Of a stretch of DNA of 64,000 nucleotides, positions 19,700 through 31,639 are shown one piece after another. The notes under the pieces were generated by a model. The model did no database searches. It was not told the DNA's origin and saw only the letters and a program-made list of their open reading frames with translations. The DNA is taken from positions 1,364,001-1,428,000 of the forward strand of contig NZ_CP109181.1 in NCBI RefSeq assembly GCF_036248275.1, in the 5' to 3' direction. Position numbers and translations under genes: made by a program. Numbering within the stretch: position 1 is the first letter of the stretch; every line of letters begins with the position of its first letter. The DNA comes from Streptomyces sp. NBC_01716 (GTDB lineage Bacteria > Actinomycetota > Actinomycetes > Streptomycetales > Streptomycetaceae).

Positions 19700-21003
19700 C
19701 GTCTCCCGCCCGTGTCGCGGGTCCTCCCGCCGCCGCGGAGGGAGGAGAGGACCAGTCGGCCGTAGCGGGTGGTGAGCGCCGCGGCCGTCGCGGCGACCGA
19801 CAGGCCCAGGGCGACGAGGAGATGGGACACCGATTCGTCGCCGAGCACCTGAAGCACCCCGAGCGCGGTCCCGAGCGGCAGCCCGAGAACGGTGAGCACC
19901 CCCAGGGCCCCGCTGATCTGCTGACTCTCCAGGGTCTGCACGAGCCGGCTGTAGTCGGCGGCCTCCGCGAGGATCTCGGCGAACCGCTCGGGGAGACGGT
20001 GCTGATGCTGGAAGGCGAGCAGCAGGCCGTTGGCGGGGCCGTGCGCGGTGAGGTGCTGGCGCCAGTAAGTACTGCGGAACCGGGCGATGTTCTTCTCCAG
20101 CGCGGTCACCCGGCGGGTGAGCCGCTCGGAGTCGAAGACCTCGGACAGCTCCTCGGTGAGCTCGTCGATGTGATCGCGCTGAAGCGACCCGAGAAGCAGC
20201 GCGTCGAGATAGACGGTCCGGGCGTGCAGGGCGGCGAAGTCATAGAAGTCACCGTCCCCGGTATCGCCCCGATGCCCGAGAAAGGCCGCCCCGTGCCGCA
20301 GCACGAGCGCACTCCAGTCGGCGGATATCCGCACGGTGGAGGCATCGTGGTGCGGGGCGCTCTCGGGGGCGAGCGGGAGGTCGCCCGGGTTCGAGCGGGA
20401 GGCGAGCTGCCAGAGCCAGCGGTCCGCCGTCGGCGGCAGCAGCGCTTCGGGGTCCGGGCGCAGCGCCGGTGTGTGGTGGGCCTCGGGGGTCATGAACGCC
20501 ACGGTGTACGGGCGGGCGATGGCGAAGGTGCCTGTCCCGTCGCGTACGTCGGCGATCCCGTCGAGGAGCACCGTGGGGTCCAGGGGGCCGGTGAGCGGTT
20601 CGGGTCCGGCGGTGGGGCGGTGGCCGATGGCCCGCAGGACCGGGAGCAGTGGCCCTTCGAGGGCGAAGTGCACTACGGCGAGGGCGTGTTGGGAGTTGCG
20701 CGCGGTGGCGGTGCGCAGGATCTCCATTCCCACGAGGTGCAGTCCTTCGTGGGTTACGGAGAAGGGCCGGTGCCAGCGGCAGGGGCGGTCCGGTGTCCCG
20801 TAGAGGACACGGGCGGCGGCCGGGGCGAAGTAGCGGGAGCGAGTGGCGGTGTCGGTACGGCGGCTGCCGAGTTCGAACGGGTACGGGCCCGGGGCCCAGC
20901 CCGCGTCGGCGGCGGGCGTGCGGTGCAGCCGGACCGGGACAAGGACGGTGAGCGTCCGGCGCGCGCCGGTGACGGTTTCGAGAGCGAGGTCGGCGGCGGT
21001 CAT
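19696..21003 (-). CDS. Hypothetical protein with C-terminal two-helix membrane hairpin
   Basis: A 435-residue protein of unknown function. A soluble alpha/beta region of about 300 residues is followed by a probable coiled coil (LTEELSEVFDSERLTRRVTAL) and two hydrophobic helices near 365-385 and 392-412. That layout recalls CorA-type channels, but the GMN motif is missing, so transport is not claimed. The start at 21003 (MTAADLAL) avoids a short Arg-containing extension. It is the first gene of a two-gene unit with the DUF3592 gene. Confidence 0.65.
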   Translation of the reverse strand: MTAADLALETVTGARRTLTVLVPVRLHRTPAADAGWAPGPYPFELGSRRTDTATRSRYFAPAAARVLYGTPDRPCRWHRPFSVTHEGLHLVGMEILRTATARNSQHALAVVHFALEGPLLPVLRAIGHRPTAGPEPLTGPLDPTVLLDGIADVRDGTGTFAIARPYTVAFMTPEAHHTPALRPDPEALLPPTADRWLWQLASRSNPGDLPLAPESAPHHDASTVRISADWSALVLRHGAAFLGHRGDTGDGDFYDFAALHARTVYLDALLLGSLQRDHIDELTEELSEVFDSERLTRRVTALEKNIARFRSTYWRQHLTAHGPANGLLLAFQHQHRLPERFAEILAEAADYSRLVQTLESQQISGALGVLTVLGLPLGTALGVLQVLGDESVSHLLVALGLSVAATAAALTTRYGRLVLSSLRGGGRTRDTGGRR

Positions 21004-21112
21004 CGCCGCCCCCTCTCGTGGCACCGCTCCACGATCCTCCTCGTGTCCCTGGGCCCGATCGGCTCATCGGCAGGCTATCGCGAGGCAGTTGGCACGCCGG
21101 AGCCGATGGGTG

Positions 21113-21464
21113 GGGATGATTCTCGCTCATACCGGCGAAGAGCGGTGACAGCAATTCGTCCTTGACGACCTTTTCGTAGAAGCGGTGGAAAAGGCGCTCG
21201 AAGGCCTAGCCGCCGCCCGTAGGGGCGGATCTCCGCGAAGAAGGCGCGGAATTCGTCGCTGGATCCGAAGTCCTGGAGATGCCTGTCGACGGACTCCCAG
21301 TGGATCCGCAGGATGTAGTGGCCGGGCTCCTCGACGCAGCGGGAGAGCTCGTAGTCGTGGCAGACGGACGACCGGACCAGGGGCCTGGCGGCGCGGGCGT
21401 AGGCCGCTTCGAATTCGGCCGCGCTGTTCTCGGGAATTCGGTGGCGAATGTATTCGAGGATCAT
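21113..21464 (-). pseudogene. Broken antibiotic-monooxygenase/truncated-haemoglobin fusion
   Basis: From ATG 21464 to about 21216 the frame encodes 83 residues of an ABM domain (MILEYIRHRIPEN through FFAEIRPYG). Directly after it, in another frame and behind a TAG at 21208-21206, bases 21205-21113 encode the start of a group II truncated globin: AFERLFHRFYEKVVKDELL, then a PLFAGMSENHP block. Streptomyces are known to carry a chimera in which an ABM domain is fused to such a globin. Here the ABM end, the linker, and everything after the globin B-helix region are missing. The gene cannot make a working protein. Confidence 0.75.
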
Positions 21465-22246
21465 GATCGGTGGCAAATGGACGCCGGTAGTACTGGTGCA
21501 CCTCAAGGAGAATGAGAGCCTCCGGTTTTCTCGGATTCGCCGGCCGATGCCGGACACGCCGATGCTCCAGGCGAAGCCAACCAGCTGACGATCCGGCTCC
21601 CGCAGCCGGACATAAGCGGCGATCCCGAGCACTGAGGCGCACCACGTGACAAACGGTTCCGATGGCGTCGAACCGTGTGGTGACCGGCCGGAAGGCGCCC
21701 ATTTCCCCCGCGTCCGGCGCAACGCCGTTATGCCTTTATGTTGCCCTCTCCTGGAAGCCGCGCCGTTTCCCCGGAAATACCGTGACCAAGCAATCCGCGC
21801 GGCCGGCGGCGCACTTCCCGGCACCCCCTCCTTCGTATGCCTCCTTCGACGAATCTGCACACCGAATACGCAGGCGGACACAGTCGGCCGCCTGGTCTGT
21901 ACTTACGGCGGTCTACACGTACGGCCTTGGGGCGGGAATGTCCACTTCAGGATGTGAAATCGCGTGAAGAAGCTGCCACCAAGCCGTGGACGACCAGGCA
22001 CTTCGAGGTGCTCCAACGCCACGGCGGGGCCTGATCGTTGGGCGTTCGAGTGGCTACCCGGCCAGCCCCCGTGCTTTGATCCTTCGCACTGCGGGAGTCA
22101 CCCCGGCGCCATTCGGCGGATTTCCGAATCCTGATACTCGGAAATCCGAAGGAGTCGCTCCGACGACCGCTGCGACGGCCGGTGCGCCAGTACGGCGAGG
22201 CCGGTCGTGGCCAATGCGAATAGTCATTCGAAGGGAATCTCATATC
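21465..22246. other. Long non-coding stretch between the globin remnant and the bacteriocin locus
   Basis: This is about 780 bases with mixed base composition, including AT-richer patches around 21720-21800 and 22200-22245. Short open frames here have unnatural codon use and no recognisable product. The only clear structure is the inverted repeat at 22117-22148. The region probably contains the precursor-peptide promoter and may be rearranged DNA linked to the pseudogene. Confidence 0.5.
22117..22148. promoter_or_regulatory. 11-bp inverted repeat upstream of the precursor peptide
   Basis: CGGATTTCCGA at 22117-22127 and its exact complement TCGGAAATCCG at 22138-22148 flank a 10-base spacer. 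It lies about 100 bases before the precursor ATG, a good place for an operator. It could also be a weak terminator. No regulator gene is adjacent. Confidence 0.45.
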
Positions 22247-22474
22247 ATGAACCGCTCTCCCCAGGTTGAGACCCAGGAAATCTCCGACAGCGACCTCGAC
22301 AACGTGTCGGGTGGTCTCGTCGGCGGCCTCGTCGGCACCGTCACGGGCACCGTGGACTCCATCGTCCCGGTCTCCAGCACGGTCGGCGGCGTCGTCGGCA
22401 CCGTCGAGGGTGCCACCGGCATCAGCACCGCCGGTGTGACGGGCCTCGCCACGGGCCTGGTCTCCAGCCTCTGA
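22247..22474 (+). CDS. Double-glycine bacteriocin-type precursor peptide
   Basis: A 75-residue peptide. Residues 1-23 form a leader ending in EISDSDLDNVSGG, the double-glycine cleavage pattern of C39-processed peptides. The 52-residue core is built of Gly, Val, Thr, Ser, Leu and Ala with an internal near-repeat (GGLVGTVTG / GGVVGTVEG), only one Asp and one Glu as charges, and no Cys, Lys or Arg. Lanthionine or disulfide formation is therefore excluded. The ATG at 22247 has GAAGGGA about ten bases upstream. The exporter genes follow after a strong hairpin. Activity is unknown; a bacteriocin or a structural or signalling peptide is possible. Confidence 0.82.
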   Translation: MNRSPQVETQEISDSDLDNVSGGLVGGLVGTVTGTVDSIVPVSSTVGGVVGTVEGATGISTAGVTGLATGLVSSL

Positions 22475-22489
22475 GTTGAGACCCCAGTA

Positions 22490-22543
22490 CCGCCGCGTCG
22501 GCCGTGTGTCCCGGTTCCCGGGCACACACGGCCGACGCGGCGG
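22490..22543 (+). terminator. Large hairpin between precursor and exporter genes
   Basis: A perfect 20-bp stem pairs 22490-22509 with 22524-22543, and the intervening CCCGG/CCGGG extends it by five more pairs with one bulged base. It begins 15 bases after the precursor stop. No U-run follows. It fits a partial terminator or mRNA-stabilising structure that would give more precursor transcript than exporter transcript. Confidence 0.75.
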
Positions 22544-22571
22544 TCGTCGTGAACCACGGTGTCGCGACACC

Positions 22572-22601
22572 GAGCGAGAACACTGAGCGAGAACACTGAG
22601 C
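22572..22601 (+). repeat. 13-bp direct repeat in the exporter leader
   Basis: GAGCGAGAACACT occurs twice back-to-back (22572-22584, 22585-22597) and begins a third time (GAGC). It ends 17 bases before the GTG of the membrane fusion gene, just ahead of its ribosome-binding site. It could be a slippage product or a small regulatory site. Confidence 0.7.
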
Positions 22602-22618
22602 AACGAGGGAATAGCGCC

Positions 22619-23425
22619 GTGCAGTTCCGCCAACAGGCCCTCTCCAAACTGCAGTCGCCCGAGGAGATCGACCTGCCGGTGCGCTTCGCCCGGCCCCAGG
22701 GCTGTCTCCTCCTGGGCGTCACGGTCGTCGTGATGATCGCCGCGGCCGTCTGGGCGGTGACCGGCAGCGTCTCGTCCACCCTCGGCGCCCCCGGCATCCT
22801 CACCCACGCGCAGGGCAGTTACGTCCTCCAGAGCCCCGTCGCCGGCCAGGTCACGGACGTACTCGCCGAGGAGGGCCAGCGGGTGTCCGCCGACGCCCCT
22901 CTCGTCAAGGTCCGTACCGCCGAGGGCAGCACCGTCGTCCGCACCATCGGCGCCGGCCGGCTGACGACCCTGGTCGCGGCCGTCGGCTCCGTGATCACCA
23001 CCGGCGCCGACGTCGCGGCGGTGGAGCGGGTCGCGAAGGAGGACGATCCGCTGAGCGTGATGCTGTACGCCCCCGCCGAGAGCGGAGGGACCGTACCCGT
23101 GGGCGCGTCCGTGGACGTCACCGTCCAGTCGGTGCCCAAGCAGCGGTACGGCGTACTGCGCGGCCGGGTCGAGGCCGTCGGCCGCGTCGCCGAGACCAGC
23201 AGGCGCATCACGGGGTTTCTCGGCAGTACGCAGTTGGGCGAGCAGTTCTCGCGCGAGGGCCCACCCGTCGCCGTACTGGTGCGACTTGACGAGTCGTCAG
23301 CCACCAAGTCCGGTTACACCTGGTCGTCGCCGGACGGGCCGCCGTACGCCGTCGAGTCCATGACCCTGGCCACCGGCTCCATCCGGCTGGCCGAACAGAA
23401 CCCGATCGATTGGCTGCTCCCGTGA
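22619..23425 (+). CDS. NHLM bacteriocin system membrane fusion (HlyD-like) protein
   Basis: A 268-residue exporter partner. Residues 1-30 are cytosolic (LSKLQSPEEIDLPVRFARP), one transmembrane helix lies at about 33-54, and the rest is a biotinyl-lipoyl-like barrel (YVLQSPVAGQVTDVLAEEGQRV) typical of the NHLM secretion-protein family. It is shorter than Gram-negative HlyD proteins, as expected without an outer membrane. The GTG at 22619 is chosen for the AACGAGGGA ribosome-binding site. The stop overlaps the next GTG in a GTGA, so it is coupled to the peptidase-ABC gene. Confidence 0.85.
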   Translation: MQFRQQALSKLQSPEEIDLPVRFARPQGCLLLGVTVVVMIAAAVWAVTGSVSSTLGAPGILTHAQGSYVLQSPVAGQVTDVLAEEGQRVSADAPLVKVRTAEGSTVVRTIGAGRLTTLVAAVGSVITTGADVAAVERVAKEDDPLSVMLYAPAESGGTVPVGASVDVTVQSVPKQRYGVLRGRVEAVGRVAETSRRITGFLGSTQLGEQFSREGPPVAVLVRLDESSATKSGYTWSSPDGPPYAVESMTLATGSIRLAEQNPIDWLLP

Positions 23426-25746
23426 GCCCGCGGCGCCACCAGCTTCCCCCCGCCCCGCGGAAGCACCAGCAACTGCCGCCCGCCGGACGCCGCAGGCACC
23501 GGCCCGACGAGACGCAGGGCACCCCCGCCGTCTCCACCGGCGGCCGGCGCCGGGCCGCCAAGCGTGACCGCCCGACCCCTGAGAGCCCCAGGCCCAAGGC
23601 CGTCCGCACCCCCACCGTCCTCCAGATGGAGGCCCTGGAGTGCGGCGCGGCCTCCCTCGCCATGGTGCTCGCCCACTACGGCCGCCATGTCCCCCTGGAG
23701 GAGCTGCGCATCGCGTGCGGTGTCTCGCGCGACGGCTCGCGCGCCTCCAACGTCCTCAAAGCGGCGCGCAGTTACGGCCTCCAGGCCAAGGGCATGCAGA
23801 TGGAGGCGGAAGCCCTCGCCGGGGTGCGGGCGCCCGCGATCCTGTTCTGGGAGTTCAACCACTACGTCGTGTACGACGGGATGCGCCGGGGGCCTGGCCG
23901 CCGGGGCGTGCACATCAACGACCCCGACAAGGGCCGCCGGTTCGTCCCGGCGGAGGACTTCGACACCAGTTTCACCGGCGTGGTCCTCGTCTTCGAGCCC
24001 ACCGACGCCTTCCGCAAGGGCGGCCGCAAGCCCGGAATCATGAGCGCCATGCCCGCGCGGATGCGCGGTACGGCCGCCACCCTGCTGACCGCGCTGCTCG
24101 CCAGCCTGCTGCTCGTGGCGGTGGGCGCGGCGGTGCCCGCGCTGAGCCGTACGTACATCGACACGTTCCTGATAGGCGGTCAGACCTCGTTCCTGGGGCC
24201 GCTGTTCGCGTCCATGGCCACGATGGTGGTGCTCACCGCCGTACTCACCGGGCTGCAACAGGCGAACCTGCTGCGCGGGCGCGTCATCTCCTCCACGCTG
24301 AGCGGCGCCCGCTTCCTGCGGCATCTGCTGAAGCTCCCGGTCACGTTCTTCGCGCAGCGCAGCCCGGCCGATCTCGTACAGCGGCTCCAGTCCAACGACG
24401 CGGTGGCCGAGACACTGGCGCGGGACCTGGCCGCGGCGGGTGTGGACGGGGTCGTGGTGATCCTGTACGCCGCGCTGCTGTGGTCGTACGACCCCCAACT
24501 GACCCTGTTCGGTGTGCTGATGGCGCTGCTCAACGTGGTCGCGATGCGGATCGTGATCCGGCTGCGCTCCACCGGTACGCGCAAACTGCGGGCGGACAGC
24601 GCGCGGCTCACCAACACCTCGTACACCGGCCTTCAGCTGATCGAGACGATGAAGGCGACCGGCGGCGAGAACGGCTACTTCCGGCGCTGGGCCGGGCAGC
24701 ACGCGACGACGCTGGAGGAGCAGCAGAAGCTCGGCGTGCCCAGCGCGGCGCTGACGGTGGTCGCGCCCACGCTCGCCACGCTCAACAGCGCGCTGATCCT
24801 GCTGGTCGGCGGAACGAGGGCGGTGGAGGGGGCCATCTCGATCGGACTGCTCGTCGCGTTCCAGGCGCTGGTGGTGCGCTTCACCGCGCCGATCACCCGG
24901 CTGAACGGGGTGGCGGGCCGGATCCAGGACTTCGCCGCCGACGTGGCCCGGCTCAAGGATGTGGAGAGCTTCCCCGTCGACCCGCTGTACTCGCGGCAGC
25001 AGCCGGACGCCAGTACGCGCCGGCTGCTGGGCCATGTGGAGCTGGAGAGCGTGGTGTTCGGCTACAGCCCGCTGGACGCGCCGCTGCTCGACGGCTTCTC
25101 GCTGACGGTGGGTCCGGGGCAGCAGGTCGCGCTGGTCGGCGGGTCCGGGAGCGGCAAGTCCACCGTATCCAGGCTTATTTCGGGTCTCTACAGTCCGTGG
25201 GAAGGCACGATCCGCATCGACGGGCAGCGGCTGGAGGACATTTCCCGCAGCGCGCTCGCCGCCTCGGTGTCCTTCGTCGACCAGGACGTCTTCCTCTTCG
25301 AGGGCACGGTCCGGGACAACGTGGCGCTGTGGGACCCGTCGATACCGGACGAGGCGGTCGTCACCGCCCTTAGGGACGCCGCGCTGTACGACGACGTGAT
25401 CGCGCGCCGCCCGGAGGGCATCCACAGCAGGGTCGAGCAGGACGGGCGCAACTTCTCCGGCGGTCAGCGGCAGCGGCTGGAGATCGCCCGCGCGCTGGTC
25501 AGGCGGCCGAGCATTCTGGTGCTCGACGAGGTGACGAGCGCGCTGGACGCGGAGACCGAACGCCTGATCATCGACAATCTGCGGCGGCGCGGCTGCGCCT
25601 GCGTGGTGATCGCGCACCGGCTGAGCACGGTGCGCGACAGCGACGAGATCGTGGTCCTGGACCATGGCGCGGTCGTGGAACGCGGCAGGCACGAGGACCT
25701 GGTCGCCGCCGACGGGCCGTACGCGCGACTGGTCAGGGAGCACTGA
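23422..25746 (+). CDS. NHLM peptidase-containing ABC exporter (C39 peptidase, permease, ATPase)
   Basis: A 774-residue PCAT transporter that should cut the leader after Gly-Gly and export the core peptide. After a 60-residue Arg/Pro-rich tail comes the C39 peptidase with Cys74 (LECGAASLAM), His147 (FNHYVV) and Asp167 (INDPDKG), all catalytic residues intact. A six-helix permease and an ATPase domain follow, with Walker A GGSGSGKST, signature SGGQRQRLE and Walker B ILVLDEVT. The GTG start overlaps the previous stop. The next gene begins one base after its stop, so the three exporter genes are one translational unit. Confidence 0.93.
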   Translation: MSPRRHQLPPAPRKHQQLPPAGRRRHRPDETQGTPAVSTGGRRRAAKRDRPTPESPRPKAVRTPTVLQMEALECGAASLAMVLAHYGRHVPLEELRIACGVSRDGSRASNVLKAARSYGLQAKGMQMEAEALAGVRAPAILFWEFNHYVVYDGMRRGPGRRGVHINDPDKGRRFVPAEDFDTSFTGVVLVFEPTDAFRKGGRKPGIMSAMPARMRGTAATLLTALLASLLLVAVGAAVPALSRTYIDTFLIGGQTSFLGPLFASMATMVVLTAVLTGLQQANLLRGRVISSTLSGARFLRHLLKLPVTFFAQRSPADLVQRLQSNDAVAETLARDLAAAGVDGVVVILYAALLWSYDPQLTLFGVLMALLNVVAMRIVIRLRSTGTRKLRADSARLTNTSYTGLQLIETMKATGGENGYFRRWAGQHATTLEEQQKLGVPSAALTVVAPTLATLNSALILLVGGTRAVEGAISIGLLVAFQALVVRFTAPITRLNGVAGRIQDFAADVARLKDVESFPVDPLYSRQQPDASTRRLLGHVELESVVFGYSPLDAPLLDGFSLTVGPGQQVALVGGSGSGKSTVSRLISGLYSPWEGTIRIDGQRLEDISRSALAASVSFVDQDVFLFEGTVRDNVALWDPSIPDEAVVTALRDAALYDDVIARRPEGIHSRVEQDGRNFSGGQRQRLEIARALVRRPSILVLDEVTSALDAETERLIIDNLRRRGCACVVIAHRLSTVRDSDEIVVLDHGAVVERGRHEDLVAADGPYARLVREH

Positions 25747-25747
25747 C

Positions 25748-28648
25748 ATGACCTCCATGACGACGGGCGCGGGCGCGACGGCGGGGGTCGACCCGGTGAT
25801 CCACGCGCTCGGCGCGCTGGGCACACCGGTCGACTGCGCCGGGGTGCGCAATGTGCCGCTGGAGGGCCCGCATGTGCTGTGGCTGGTGGTCGGGGGCACG
25901 CTCGACCTCTTCGCCGTGGACGCGGTGGGGCAGGGGCACTGGCACTTCCTCGGCCGCCTCGAAGCCGGGACGCTGCTCCTCGGTCCGGTCGAAGGACCCC
26001 GGCACACGCTGCTGAGCAGGCCGTCGCAGGATTGCGCGCTGCGCCGGATCGCGCTGCGGGAGCTGTACGCGCCGCCGCCCGCGCCCGACGATCCGTACGC
26101 CTACCCGTACGGCGCGCCGGAGATGTCGCCGCACACCTCGCCGTCGGCGCCCCCCGTACCGACCCCGCTGGAGCACGCTTTCGCGCTCGGCGCCGCGCGC
26201 GGGCTCGGCGCGCTCTTCCAGACGCCGCTCGACGCCCGCCCGTCCACCGACGGTGCCGTGTCCGACGACGACGTGCTGTGGATGCCGGTCTCCCCGGGCA
26301 GCGTCCAGTACGGCGCCTCGTACAGCGCGGACGCTGCGGGCGACCTGCTGGTCGACGCCGCGATGTGGCAGCGGATGGTCAACCAGCAGCACCGGCTGCT
26401 GTCGGCCGTCGACCACTGGATCGAGCGGCAGGAGCGCGCGCACGAGGACCGGACGGCCGCCGGGATCAAGGCCGGCGAGCGGGTACGGGCGCGGGCCGAC
26501 GAGGCGCTGGTGGCCTCCATCGGCCGCCCCGGCACGGGCTCCGACGAGGGCGGCGCGGCCGAGAGCGCGAGCGGCGACGCCGCCAGGGACGCGACGTTCG
26601 CGGTCTGCCGGCTGGTCGCCGCGGCTTCCGGCATCACCCTCTCCGACCACTCGCGCAGCGCGGGCACTCCGCTCGACGACCGCGTCGGACCGGTCGAACG
26701 CATCGCCATCGCCTCCCGGGTCCGCACCCGCGCCGTACGGCTCGACGGCCCCTGGTGGCGGACCGACTCGGGCCCGCTCGTGGGCCACCGGGCCAAGTCC
26801 GGTGCCCCGGTCGCCCTGATCTGGCGGCGCGGCCGTTACGAGGCGGTCAACCCGGCGACGCAGGCACGGCTTCGCGTCGGCGGGCACAACGCCGACGACT
26901 TCGAGCCGCGCGCCGTGATGTTCTACCGCCCGCTCCCCGAAGAGCCCCTGACGCCTTGGCGGTTGCTCCGCTTCGGTCTGCGCGGCAACGGTGTGGATCT
27001 GCGCAATCTGGCGCTGACCTGCCTTGTCACGGTGGGGCTCGGGGCGCTGGTGCCGCTCGCGACCGGACGGGTGCTCGGCGAGTACGTACCGAGCGCCCGG
27101 ACCGACCTGATCGCCCAGGTGTCCGTCGCGGTCATGATCACCGGTATCGTCACGGCCGCCTTCATGCTGACGCAGAGCCTGACCATCCTGCGGATGGAGG
27201 GCCGGATCGAGAGCACGCTCCAACCGGCGGTGTGGGACCGGCTGTTGAGGCTGCCGACGAAGTTCTTCGCCGAGCGCTCCACCGGTGAGCTCGCGAGCGC
27301 GGCGATGGGCGTCAGCGCGATCCGCCGGGTGTTCTCGGGCATCGGGCCGGTGATCGTGCAGTCGGCGGCGGTCGGCGGGATGAGCCTGGTGCTGCTGCTC
27401 GTCCACAGTGTCCCGCTCGCTCTGGCGGCGATGGGAATGCTCGTCGTCATCGCCGGCGTGTTCTTCGGTCTTGGACTGTGGCAGCTGCGCTGGCAGCGGC
27501 AGTTGGTCGAGCTCGGCAACAAACTCAACAACCAGGCGTTCCAGACCCTGCGCGGGCTGCCGAAGCTACGGGTCGCCGCGGCCGAGGGCTTCGCGTACGC
27601 GGCCTGGGCTCGCGGCTTCGCCCGCTCGCGCGAACTCCAGCAGCGGGCGGGCCGGATCAAGAATGTGGCGACGGTGCTGGACGCGGTCTATCTGCCGTTC
27701 TGCTCCCTCGTGATGTTCATGCTGCTGGCCGGACCGGCGCGCGGGAGCATGTCGGCCGGTGAGTTCCTGACCTTCAACACCGCCGTGACCATGCTGCTGA
27801 CCTCCGTCACCCAGCTCACCGGCGCACTCGTGTCGGTCGCCGCCGTGCTGCCCATGTTCGAGCAGATCAAGCCGGTCCTGGACGAGGCCCCCGAGGGCGG
27901 CGACACGGGCACCCAGCCCGGTGTGCTGACCGGCCGGATCGAGGCCCGGAAGCTCTCTTTCCGCTACACCGACGACGGCCCGCTCGTGCTCGACGACGTG
28001 TCGCTGCGGATGGAGCCCGGCGAGTTCGTCGCGGTCGTCGGGCCCAGCGGCTGCGGCAAGTCGACGCTGCTGCGGCTGCTGATCGGCTTCGACCGGCCGG
28101 TCACGGGAAGCGTGCTGTACGACAGCCAGGACCTGGCGGCCCTCGACCGCGCGGCCGTACGGCGCCAGTGCGGTGTCGTCCTGCAGAACGCGCAGCCCCT
28201 CACCGGCTCCATCTGGGACTGCGTCTGCGGCACCGAGACGTTCTCGCAGGACGAGGTCTGGGAGGCCGTCGAGATGGCCGGGCTGGCGGAGGACATCAAA
28301 CGCATGCCGATGGGTCTGCACACCATGATCGCCGGAGGCGGCGCCATCTCCGGCGGCCAGCGCCAGCGCCTCATGATCGCCCAGGCGCTGGTCCGCCGCC
28401 CGCGGCTGCTCTTCCTGGACGAGGCGACCAGCGCTCTGGACAACGAGACCCAGCGGATCGTGATCGAGAGCACCCGCCGGCTGAACGCGGGCCGTCTGGT
28501 GATCGCCCACCGCCTCTCCACGGTCCTCGACGCGGACCGGGTGCTGGTCATGGACGCGGGGCGCATCGTCGAACAGGGGCCGCCTGCCGCCCTGTTGGCG
28601 GACGAGGGCGGCAGGCTGCACGAGCTGGTACGGCGTCAGATGGCCTGA
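25748..28648 (+). CDS. NHLM second ABC transporter protein
   Basis: A 966-residue ABC half-transporter of the NHLM_micro_ABC2 type. The long N-terminal region of about 400 residues has no peptidase; it begins with a domain that resembles a cyclic-nucleotide-binding beta barrel (GPHVLWLVVGGTLDLFAVDA). The permease starts near residue 425, and the ATPase has Walker A GPSGCGKST, signature SGGQRQRL and Walker B LLFLDEAT. It presumably pairs with the peptidase-ABC protein as a heterodimer, as in other NHLM loci. The ATG follows the upstream stop by one base. Confidence 0.92.
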   Translation: MTSMTTGAGATAGVDPVIHALGALGTPVDCAGVRNVPLEGPHVLWLVVGGTLDLFAVDAVGQGHWHFLGRLEAGTLLLGPVEGPRHTLLSRPSQDCALRRIALRELYAPPPAPDDPYAYPYGAPEMSPHTSPSAPPVPTPLEHAFALGAARGLGALFQTPLDARPSTDGAVSDDDVLWMPVSPGSVQYGASYSADAAGDLLVDAAMWQRMVNQQHRLLSAVDHWIERQERAHEDRTAAGIKAGERVRARADEALVASIGRPGTGSDEGGAAESASGDAARDATFAVCRLVAAASGITLSDHSRSAGTPLDDRVGPVERIAIASRVRTRAVRLDGPWWRTDSGPLVGHRAKSGAPVALIWRRGRYEAVNPATQARLRVGGHNADDFEPRAVMFYRPLPEEPLTPWRLLRFGLRGNGVDLRNLALTCLVTVGLGALVPLATGRVLGEYVPSARTDLIAQVSVAVMITGIVTAAFMLTQSLTILRMEGRIESTLQPAVWDRLLRLPTKFFAERSTGELASAAMGVSAIRRVFSGIGPVIVQSAAVGGMSLVLLLVHSVPLALAAMGMLVVIAGVFFGLGLWQLRWQRQLVELGNKLNNQAFQTLRGLPKLRVAAAEGFAYAAWARGFARSRELQQRAGRIKNVATVLDAVYLPFCSLVMFMLLAGPARGSMSAGEFLTFNTAVTMLLTSVTQLTGALVSVAAVLPMFEQIKPVLDEAPEGGDTGTQPGVLTGRIEARKLSFRYTDDGPLVLDDVSLRMEPGEFVAVVGPSGCGKSTLLRLLIGFDRPVTGSVLYDSQDLAALDRAAVRRQCGVVLQNAQPLTGSIWDCVCGTETFSQDEVWEAVEMAGLAEDIKRMPMGLHTMIAGGGAISGGQRQRLMIAQALVRRPRLLFLDEATSALDNETQRIVIESTRRLNAGRLVIAHRLSTVLDADRVLVMDAGRIVEQGPPAALLADEGGRLHELVRRQMA

Positions 28649-28697
28649 CCGCGCGGGTGTGTTGACACCTCCACGCCGTCACGCGAGAGTCGCGGCA

Positions 28698-31639
<2,942 letters not shown>

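Noticed and set aside
19696..21003. CorA-type magnesium channel
   Set aside because: Coiled coil and two C-terminal helices are suggestive, but the GMN signature is absent.
21127..21881. A 268-residue intact antibiotic-monooxygenase gene on the minus strand
   Set aside because: Only the part from 21464 resembles the family; the upstream extension and the downstream tail are unlike it, and the downstream tail hides an out-of-frame globin fragment.
22247..22474. Precursor as a lanthipeptide or thiopeptide
   Set aside because: The core has no Cys and there is no LanM, YcaO or similar enzyme in the locus.
23314..26007. A minus-strand frame of nearly 900 residues opposite the peptidase-ABC gene
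   Set aside because: It mirrors the strong plus-strand gene, is rich in His, Arg and Gly, and has no recognisable motif.
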